In this document: in pieces, positions 1-4,625 of the stretch
Numbering within the stretch: position 1 is the stretch's first letter
Layout: every line of letters starts with the position of its first letter
Origin: Anaerolineae bacterium
Lineage (GTDB): Bacteria > Chloroflexota > Anaerolineae > 4572-78 > J111
NCBI GenBank assembly: GCA_020433785.1
Contig: JAGRCC010000383.1
Coordinates: 1-5,556, forward strand
DNA: 5,556 nucleotides
Direction: 5' to 3'
Made by a program: the position numbers and the translations under genes
The notes under the pieces: model-generated
Told to the model about the DNA's origin: nothing
What the model saw: the letters and a program-made list of their open reading frames with translations, nothing else
Databases searched by the model: none

Positions 1-284
1 AGTCAAATCAACGATTATATAAGACGAGCCAATGTTTTTCTAAGACGCGCCACCGATTATGTAAGACAAGCCAATGATTATATAAGCGTTCAAACGGATT
101 ATGTGAGTCAAGCCAACGATTATATAAGACGAGCCAATGATTTTCTAAGACACGCCACCAATTATGTAAGATAATCCACCGATTATATGAGTCTCCAAAC
201 CGATTATGTGAGTCCGGCAGGCGATTATGGGGGTCAAGCCCCCGATTAAATGAGTCCCCAAACCGATTAGGCGAGTCCGGCAAA
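1..284. repeat. Degenerate 21-bp tandem repeat array, left edge cut
   Basis: Thirteen consecutive units of exactly 21 bp start at 12, 33, 54, 75, 96, 117, 138, 159, 180, 201, 222, 243 and 264. A partial unit lies at 1-11 and a decayed one at 285. The best conserved part of a unit is its first half, with core CGATTATRTRAG; the second half (consensus near ACGAGCCA) drifts. There are no indels in 13 units. A higher-order period is visible: units at 12, 33 and 54 recur at 117, 138 and 159 (105 bp apart). The first unit of each triplet is identical, and I count 57 of 63 matches overall. The units at 180 and 243 match at 19 of 21 positions. On the minus strand the array is open in one frame (283 down to 8) and reads as a heptapeptide repeat of the type xxDSxNR. 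It has only a TTG start and no visible ribosome binding site, so I do not call a gene. The unit is too short and lacks spacers for CRISPR. Iteron-like protein binding sites are an untested alternative. Confidence 0.93.
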
Positions 285-324
285 CGATTTATTCGCTATA
301 AATACCTATTTAACTGATCCATTT

Positions 325-353
325 TTGACCCATTGTTCCAATATGGCTAAGAT
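325..353 (+). promoter_or_regulatory. Candidate sigma70 promoter
   Basis: TTGACC at 325-330 (five of six consensus bases for the -35 box) is followed by a 17-bp spacer and TAAGAT at 348-353 (four of six for the -10 box). Transcription would start near 360 and run rightwards through the heptamer repeat and the structured region towards the transporter genes. This is the best -35/-10 pair I found upstream of the operon, but it lies about 550 bp from the first gene and partly overlaps the 11-bp duplication, so it may be chance. Confidence 0.35.
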
Positions 354-362
354 ATGGCTAAC
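341..362. repeat. 11-bp tandem duplication
   Basis: ATATGGCTAAG at 341-351 is followed directly by ATATGGCTAAC at 352-362, with one mismatch at the last base. It is a small slippage-type duplication with no evident function. Confidence 0.8.
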
Positions 363-448
363 CATTTCGTAATAACCTGGGGTGCTACCGTCTCCAGAAA
401 GTACGGAAAATCTACTGTTCAATCCTAACCCCGTAGAAAATAAGGCGT

Positions 449-508
449 GGGGAGTAAGAAGTAATCGGTTTTGACCCCTTAATCCCTACTTCCTATTCCC
501 TACTCCCC
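449..508. repeat. Heptamer-based G/C-rich inverted repeat
   Basis: Read on the minus strand, 508 down to 475 consists of degenerate 7-bp units (GGGAGTA, GGGAATA, GGAAGTA, GGGATTA) ending in AGGGG. On the plus strand, 449-463 contains the same motif once or twice (GGGGAGTA then AGAAGTA). The two arms are therefore inverted: GGGGAGTA at 449-456 pairs exactly with TACTCCCC at 501-508. Units of the TAGGGAG type are known as short tandemly repeated sequences in cyanobacteria, and I recall similar ones in Chloroflexota. Nothing suggests an encoded product. Confidence 0.75.
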
Positions 509-586
509 GGTTTGGACAGCTAGGTGACAACTTGAGCTAATAGTAAAATAATGAAACATTTTATAACTTTCACCACCCATCATAAT

Positions 587-800
587 AAAGGCTACGGCTG
601 AGTAGTTCACTTCAATCCCGTGACGGATTTCATGGGCCGCCTTTGGAACAGCATTGGTGCGACCTCTGGCCAATCAGAGCGTCGAATAGCTGCTCCTCTG
701 GGCCGCCGGAAAAACGTTGATCGAGCCGTGATCACCTGCCGATTTGGCATGGGGATGATCTGGCGTCGGCTGGCTGCGCGTATAGTCGGCCTGTTTCAGG
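587..800 (+). ncRNA. Candidate structured leader or small RNA
   Basis: By eye, complementary segments nest in order. AAAGG 587-591 with CCTTT 640-644 closes a three-way arrangement containing hairpins 592-605 (CTAC/GTAG) and 617-636 (CCCGTG/CATGGG, one G-U pair). A long imperfect hairpin follows (CAGC 649-652 with GCTG 689-692; CGAC 660-663 with GTCG 681-684; CTCTG 664-668 with CAGAG 675-679). Then GGCCG 701-705 pairs with CGGCC 787-791, enclosing AGCCG 724-728 with CGGCT 767-771 and an inner hairpin with TGCC 737-740 and GGCA 746-749. CCTG/CAGG (790-800) is a short hairpin that shares two bases with the preceding stem and so competes with it. The block is more GC-rich than its flanks and is followed by an intrinsic terminator. 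I do not recognise a tRNA, SRP RNA, tmRNA or common riboswitch. A 70-codon open frame from GTG at 620 has no ribosome binding site and no recognisable protein. Chance pairing in GC-rich DNA or a decayed gene remain possible. Confidence 0.35.
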
Positions 801-853
801 TTAACAACTTAAGGTTGGCATTTGAAACGTAACTGATTTGTGGCTGTTTTTAG

Positions 854-880
854 AGCCGCGCTTCGTTGCGCGGCTTTTTT
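854..880 (+). terminator. Rho-independent terminator before the transporter operon
   Basis: AGCCGCGC (854-861) pairs perfectly with GCGCGGCT (868-875) around the 6-base loop TTCGTT, and the run of T starts at 875 and continues to 880, with four further T at 882-885. It lies about 20 nt upstream of the ribosome binding site of the PhnD-like gene, with no clear promoter between. It either ends an upstream transcript (the candidate RNA at 587-800) or acts as an attenuator in the operon leader. A short alternative pairing exists: GGCT 842-845 with AGCC 854-857, which would occupy the 5' arm. Confidence 0.88.
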
Positions 881-913
881 ATTTTAAACCATTTAGCGTG
901 GAGAGGTGCATTG

Positions 914-1837
914 ATGTTCAAAAAACTAACCCTGATAAGCTTACTTTTATGGTCTTTACTACTGACGGCTTGCGGCGGCGCGGCTCCGGTCGCCGAAGCC
1001 CCCGCCGAAGACGCCGCGGCTTCGGAACCGTTCGTCATCGGCGCGATTCCTGATCAAGACCCGGAGGTGTTGCAGCGCCAGTTCGACCTGCTGGCCTCAT
1101 ACCTGTCGGAGCAGTTGGGCGTGCCGGTTGAATATAAACCCGTCACCGATTATGCCGCCTCGGTGACGGCGTTCCGCGTGGGCGACCTGGATATGGTCTG
1201 GTTTGGCGGTTTGACCGGGGTGCAGGCTCGCTTGCAGGTGCCGGAGGCCCAAGCCCTGGTGCAGCGCGATATCGACGAAAATTTCCACAGTGTTTTTATC
1301 GCGACCAAGGCCAGCGGCATCGAGCCGTTTGAGGATATCGATGGCTTGACCCAGCTCAAAGGCCATACCTTTACCTTTGGTAGCGACTCATCGACCTCGG
1401 GCCGGTTGATGCCTCAATATTTTCTGAGCCAGGCCGGGATCACCCTGAATGATTTCAAAGGCGAACCGGGCTTCTCCGGCTCGCACGACGCTACGATTGA
1501 ACTGGTCGAGTCCGGCTCTTACGAGGCCGGGGCGCTGAATGAAAGCGTCTGGGACAAACGGGTCGAGGCCGGCGAGGTCGATCTGGATCAAGTCCAGCTT
1601 CTCTGGCGCACGCCGCCCTACCACGACTACCACTGGGTCGCTCGCCCGGATTTAGCCGAGCGCTACGGCGAAGATTTTCCCGACAAGATCACCCAGGCGT
1701 TTCTCAGTCTCGATCCCAACAACCCTGAGCAAAAAGAAATTCTCGATCTGTTTGGAACCGAGAAATTTATCCCTACCAGCAATGACAACTATGCCCAAAT
1801 CGAGGTAGTCGGCCGGCAAATCGGCAAGATAAATTAA
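914..1837 (+). CDS. phnD: ABC transporter substrate-binding lipoprotein, PhnD superfamily, putative selenate/oxyanion type
   Basis: This 307-residue protein is the extracytoplasmic binding component of an ABC importer. Residues 1-20 form a lipoprotein signal: KK at 3-4, a hydrophobic stretch, and lipobox L-T-A-C with the acylated cysteine at 20. An Ala/Glu-rich linker follows (about 21-38). The binding fold starts near FVIGAIPDQDPE (40-51). FGSDSSTSGRLMP (155-167) matches the Ser/Thr loop that holds the oxyanion in PhnD-like proteins. The motifs IPDQDP, VTDYAASVTAF (77-87), VWFGGLTGVQAR (95-106) and FHSVFIA (124-130) resemble, from memory, the family annotated as putative selenate-binding protein (TIGR04553) more than true phosphonate binders. 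That family name rests on genome context near selenium genes; none is visible here, so phosphonate, phosphite or phosphate remain alternatives. ATG at 914 is chosen because GGAGAGG (900-906) precedes it by 7 bases and it gives a clean signal peptide; an in-frame start at 866 would add a tail coming from terminator sequence. The stop overlaps the next start (TAATG). Confidence 0.93.
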   Translation: MFKKLTLISLLLWSLLLTACGGAAPVAEAPAEDAAASEPFVIGAIPDQDPEVLQRQFDLLASYLSEQLGVPVEYKPVTDYAASVTAFRVGDLDMVWFGGLTGVQARLQVPEAQALVQRDIDENFHSVFIATKASGIEPFEDIDGLTQLKGHTFTFGSDSSTSGRLMPQYFLSQAGITLNDFKGEPGFSGSHDATIELVESGSYEAGALNESVWDKRVEAGEVDLDQVQLLWRTPPYHDYHWVARPDLAERYGEDFPDKITQAFLSLDPNNPEQKEILDLFGTEKFIPTSNDNYAQIEVVGRQIGKIN

Positions 1838-2607
1838 TGTCTCATCCGTCGATGGCATCCCCAAAACTGGTGTTCGAATTGCGAAACGTCACCCACCAAT
1901 TCGGCTCGCTGGCAGCGGTGCGAAACGTTCAGCTTCGTATTCGCGCCGGTGAGCGCGTGGCGCTAGTGGGACCGAGCGGGGCGGGTAAGAGCACGTTGAT
2001 CAACTTGCTCAACGGAACGCTGTCGCCGAGCCAGGGTGAGGTGTGGGTTTTGGGGCAACATTTGGCCCGGCTCAGTCCGCGCGGTTTGCGGCATGTTCAA
2101 CGGCAGATTGGCACCATCTACCAGCAGTTTCATTTGGTCAACAATCTGCGCGTGGTCCACAATGTCAACGCCGGCCATCTGGGGCGATGGTCCTTTATCA
2201 AGGGGGTGGTCTCGCTGGCCTGGCCGTTGGAGGTCGATACCGCCGCCCGGGCTCTGGCCCAGGTCGGTATCCCTGAAAAAATCTACGAGCGCACCGACCG
2301 GCTCTCCGGCGGCCAGCAGCAGCGAGTGGCCATCGCCCGCGTGTTGGTCCAGCAGCCCCAAGCCATTCTGGCCGATGAGCCGGTCTCCAGCCTCGATCCC
2401 GAACGCAGCCGGGAAATCATGAGTTTGCTGCGCGATTTAAGCCAAACCACCGGCAAAACGCTGGTGGTCAGCCTGCACGATATCGATCTGGCCCGCAGTC
2501 ACTGTGACCGCATTGTCGGCCTGCGTGAAGGGCAGGTCGTGTTCGATCGGCCGGCTGATGAGGTCAACGAAACGTTCATTCGGGAGTTGTACAAGATTAC
2601 GACTTAG
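1837..2607 (+). CDS. phnC: ABC transporter ATP-binding protein, PhnC-like
   Basis: This 256-residue cytoplasmic ATPase powers the importer. All nucleotide-binding motifs are intact: Walker A GPSGAGKST (45-53), Q-loop in IYQQF (94-98), signature LSGGQQQR (156-163), Walker B AILADEP (176-182) with catalytic E181, D-loop SSLD (184-187) and switch histidine H214 in SLHD. Length and motif spacing fit the PhnC family. Between the Q-loop and the signature, the sequence GRWSFIKGVVSL (116-127) matches the PhnC-specific segment as I remember it. Its ATG shares one base with the stop of the upstream gene (TAATG, 1835-1839) and no strong ribosome binding site is seen, so translation is probably coupled. 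A second in-frame ATG at 1852 is possible. The partner permease follows with another one-base overlap. Substrate choice lies in the binding protein and permease, not here. Confidence 0.95.
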   Translation: MSHPSMASPKLVFELRNVTHQFGSLAAVRNVQLRIRAGERVALVGPSGAGKSTLINLLNGTLSPSQGEVWVLGQHLARLSPRGLRHVQRQIGTIYQQFHLVNNLRVVHNVNAGHLGRWSFIKGVVSLAWPLEVDTAARALAQVGIPEKIYERTDRLSGGQQQRVAIARVLVQQPQAILADEPVSSLDPERSREIMSLLRDLSQTTGKTLVVSLHDIDLARSHCDRIVGLREGQVVFDRPADEVNETFIRELYKITT

Positions 2608-4388
2608 TGTCTTACTATAGTACGCTTATGCAAAAGTCATTATCCGGTCGAACATCGGCCTCGCCAGTGGCAGTACCCCGACCCTCCTTATTTAATCGAA
2701 AAAGTGGCTGGGTGCTGCTGTTTATCGGCGGGGTGATTTGGGCTTTGCTGCAAGCAGGGTTGTTGCAGCACGATTTCGTCAACCCCGGCGGCTGGGAGCG
2801 GGTGCGCCGTTTTCTGGCTGCCGCGCTCAATCCTGACCTAAGCCCTGATTTCTTGCGGCTCACTCTGGACGCTACCATTACGACCCTGGCCTTTGCGGTT
2901 TGCGGCACGTTCCTCAGCCTGATCTTTGGCTTTGTGGCAGGGATCTTTGCCTCGGAGGTATGGTGGCAGTCGATCCTGCCGCAGCGAGCCGGCGGCAGGC
3001 CCCTCTATCGAGCGCCCTGGCTGGCGGTGCGCTCGGGGCTGGCCTTTCTGCGGGCCATCCACGAAATTATTTGGGGTCTCTTCTTCATTAATATCATCGG
3101 CCTCGATCCGCTCTCGGCCGTTTTGGCGATTGCTATCCCGTTTGGGGCGGTTACCGGCAAAGTCTTCTCCGAGATTCTGGACGAAATGCCCCGCCAACCT
3201 TACCTGGCGCTGCGGAACAGCGGCGTTTCCCCTGCGCCAGCCTTGGCTTACACGTTGGTGCCACAGGCGTTTCTCGATGGGCTGTCCTATGGCTTCTACC
3301 GCTTCGAATGTTCGATCCGGGCGGCGGCGGTGCTGGGCATTATCGGCGCGGGCGGCTTGGGTCACGAAATCTTTCTCAGCCTGCAATCGCTGCGCTACGA
3401 GCAAATATGGACGCTCTTCCTGGCTCTGTTTGCCCTCAACGGCCTGACCGATTTATGGAGCGGCCTGCTGCGCCGCCGGCTGGGGGCCAGATTGAGTTGC
3501 AGCGGCGCTGATTGTGTCGATATCGACTCGCTCCTCTCAGCCCCAGAGACGCGCCACTCGTATCGCTCTGACCGAGTCGTCAGGGCCTCGCTCATAATCG
3601 CCGCCATTCTCATCCCCTTTTCATTTTGGTACATCCAGCCGAATTTCGGCAAACTCTTCTCGGAGCGCGCCCTACTCCATTTGGGCGAGGTAGCGCGCTG
3701 GGCTTTCCCGCCTGATTTTAGCCAACTGCCGCTCAGTGAATGGCTCGAACTCTCGGCCGTGACTGTGGCGATGTCGCTGCTGGCGATTGCCGGAGCGGGG
3801 TTACTAGCGCTGGTGTTATGCTTTCCATCGGCGAATAATTTTTTGCTGCCGGGTGGACTACTGGTACCCAGCACCGCCGGCATGGGCCATCGCCTGTTGG
3901 GCTGGACCGTCCTACTGGTGGCCCGGCTGATCTTGTTGGTCGCGCGCTCGATTCCGCCGCCGGTATGGGCGTTGCTGTTCATCTTTGTGCTCTTTCCGGG
4001 TATTTTGCCGGGGGCGGCGGCGTTGGGGATGTACACCCTCGGTATTTTGGGCCGGCTGATGGCTGAAGTGGTGGAAAATCTGGACGATCGCCCGCTGACC
4101 GCGCTCAAAGCGCTCGGCGCGCGCGGCGGCGATATCTTCACTTATGGCATTTTGCCGCTGTCCTCACCCCGCTTTTTGGCTTACAGTTTGTACCGTTGGG
4201 AGGAAGCGATCCGGGCTACGGTGGTCATCGGCCTGGTTGGGGCCGGCGGCTTGGGCCAACTGCTGACCGAGCAGCTCAGCAGCTTTGATTATCAGGGAGT
4301 CTTGACCACGCTCATTGTTTTCGTCGGTCTTATCTTCCTGGTCGATCAAATTAGTGCGGCCGTTCGGCGTACTTTTCGGGAAAACTAA
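2607..4388 (+). CDS. phnE: Fused two-domain ABC permease, PhnE-PhnE
   Basis: This 593-residue integral membrane protein contains two complete permease domains, about twice the usual single-domain PhnE length as I recall it. Each half carries the same landmark: YRFECSIRAAAVLG then IIGAGGLG (231-252) in the first, YRWEEAIRATVVIG then LVGAGGLG (529-550) in the second, 298 residues apart. The ATPase-coupling (EAA-type) loops lie before them, about 190-222 and 487-521. Hydrophobic segments are visible near 34-52, 92-115, 143-165, 168-186 and 262-282, then 326-345, 384-405, 432-450, 453-482 and 565-583. The linker (about 288-325) is polar and holds C298 and C303. One polypeptide would thus supply both transmembrane halves of the importer, and two copies of the PhnC-like ATPase would dock on the two coupling loops. 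The GTG start at 2607 overlaps the preceding stop (TAGTG), which suggests coupling; ATG at 2628 is an alternative that would remove seven residues. No frameshift or broken motif is seen. Confidence 0.93.
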   Translation: MSYYSTLMQKSLSGRTSASPVAVPRPSLFNRKSGWVLLFIGGVIWALLQAGLLQHDFVNPGGWERVRRFLAAALNPDLSPDFLRLTLDATITTLAFAVCGTFLSLIFGFVAGIFASEVWWQSILPQRAGGRPLYRAPWLAVRSGLAFLRAIHEIIWGLFFINIIGLDPLSAVLAIAIPFGAVTGKVFSEILDEMPRQPYLALRNSGVSPAPALAYTLVPQAFLDGLSYGFYRFECSIRAAAVLGIIGAGGLGHEIFLSLQSLRYEQIWTLFLALFALNGLTDLWSGLLRRRLGARLSCSGADCVDIDSLLSAPETRHSYRSDRVVRASLIIAAILIPFSFWYIQPNFGKLFSERALLHLGEVARWAFPPDFSQLPLSEWLELSAVTVAMSLLAIAGAGLLALVLCFPSANNFLLPGGLLVPSTAGMGHRLLGWTVLLVARLILLVARSIPPPVWALLFIFVLFPGILPGAAALGMYTLGILGRLMAEVVENLDDRPLTALKALGARGGDIFTYGILPLSSPRFLAYSLYRWEEAIRATVVIGLVGAGGLGQLLTEQLSSFDYQGVLTTLIVFVGLIFLVDQISAAVRRTFREN

Positions 4389-4398
4389 TTAAAATCAC

Positions 4399-4430
4399 CC
4401 CCGAATCGGGCCTGGAGGCCGCTGTCGGGG
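4399..4430 (+). other. Stem-loop after the transporter operon
   Basis: CCCCGA (4399-4404) pairs with TCGGGG (4425-4430) and encloses a second stem, GGCC 4409-4412 with GGCC 4417-4420. It begins 10 bases after the phnE stop. There is no T-run immediately after it, so it is not a standard intrinsic terminator; it may protect the mRNA 3' end or be part of a factor-dependent end. A weaker GGC/GCC hairpin at 4452-4461 is followed by CTCTTTTT. Confidence 0.5.
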
Positions 4431-4464
4431 CGGTTGATCCCTAAAATTAATGGCGAATGCCCTC

Positions 4465-4494
4465 TTTTTGCAATAAATTAGAACATGTTATAAT
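4465..4494 (+). promoter_or_regulatory. Extended -10 promoter for the PP2C-like gene
   Basis: TATAAT at 4489-4494 matches the consensus -10 box perfectly and is preceded by TGT at 4486-4488, giving an extended -10 element (TGNTATAAT). The -35 region is poor (TTTTTG at 4465-4470 or TTTTGC at 4466-4471), which is usual for extended -10 promoters. Transcription would start near 4501, leaving a leader of about 125 nt before the ATG at 4626. It lies clear of the upstream operon, so the PP2C-like gene is probably transcribed independently. Confidence 0.7.
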
Positions 4495-4513
4495 CACGGC
4501 GGAAGGATTTATG

Positions 4514-4602
4514 CGTGCATGGGGCTGCACGTCGCTTCAGCGACTCTAAAGTCCCCAGCGAAGGAACTTTTAGTAGATTTCATTTGAGGCCATAACCTCA
4601 AA
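4514..4602 (+). promoter_or_regulatory. Structured 5' leader with four hairpins and possible kissing loops
   Basis: Four stems follow one another. CGTGCA 4514-4519 pairs with TGCACG 4526-4531 (loop TGGGGC). TCGC 4532-4535 pairs with GCGA 4540-4543 (loop TTCA). CTAAAGT 4546-4552 pairs with ACTTTTAG 4566-4573 with one bulged T. TTTGAGG 4583-4589 pairs with CCTCAAA 4596-4602. The first loop contains TGGGG (4520-4524) and the third loop contains CCCCA (4553-4557), which are exact complements, so the two loops could pair. None of the stems is followed by a T-run, so they are not intrinsic terminators. The last stem ends 23 nt before the ATG at 4626, which has only a weak GGGA (4615-4618) as ribosome binding site. 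I do not recognise a known riboswitch class. Confidence 0.45.
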
Positions 4603-4625
4603 CGAAGACTTAACGGGAACAAACA

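Larger units (their letters stand above)
285..586. other. Gene-free AT-rich intergenic DNA
   Basis: I see no credible coding region here on either strand: open frames are short, start codons lack ribosome binding sites, and nothing resembles a known protein. It contains a decayed last copy of the 21-bp unit (from 285), an 11-bp tandem duplication, a promoter candidate and an inverted heptamer repeat, each listed separately. A weak -10-like TATAAC sits at 562-567, but no good -35 lies at the right distance. Confidence 0.7.

Noticed and set aside
1..284. CRISPR array
   Set aside because: Units are contiguous at 21 bp with no spacers and with gradual divergence along the unit, unlike identical repeats separated by unique spacers.
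587..700. tRNA, including tRNA-Sec, near a possible selenium transporter
   Set aside because: No GTTCRANNC-type T loop flanked by a proper 7- or 8-bp acceptor stem, and no convincing anticodon arm with TCA.
620..832. 70-codon open frame from GTG as a small gene
   Set aside because: No ribosome binding site, Arg-rich composition without a recognisable domain, and the DNA fits a string of hairpins better.
866..913. Upstream in-frame start for phnD at 866
   Set aside because: It would be inside the terminator loop, has no ribosome binding site, and would put 16 residues ahead of a perfect lipoprotein signal that starts at 914.
838..1053. Open frames overlapping the start of phnD on both strands
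   Set aside because: They run across the terminator and in shifted frames over the clear lipoprotein gene; they are shadows of GC-rich coding DNA.
3395..4141. 248-codon minus-strand frame inside phnE
   Set aside because: It is antisense to a well-supported permease and has low-complexity Ser/Arg-rich composition with no domain; it arises from the GC-rich codon use of the real gene.
4399..4430. Intrinsic terminator for the phn-like operon
   Set aside because: The stem is good but no T-run follows, so it is kept only as a stem-loop of unknown role.
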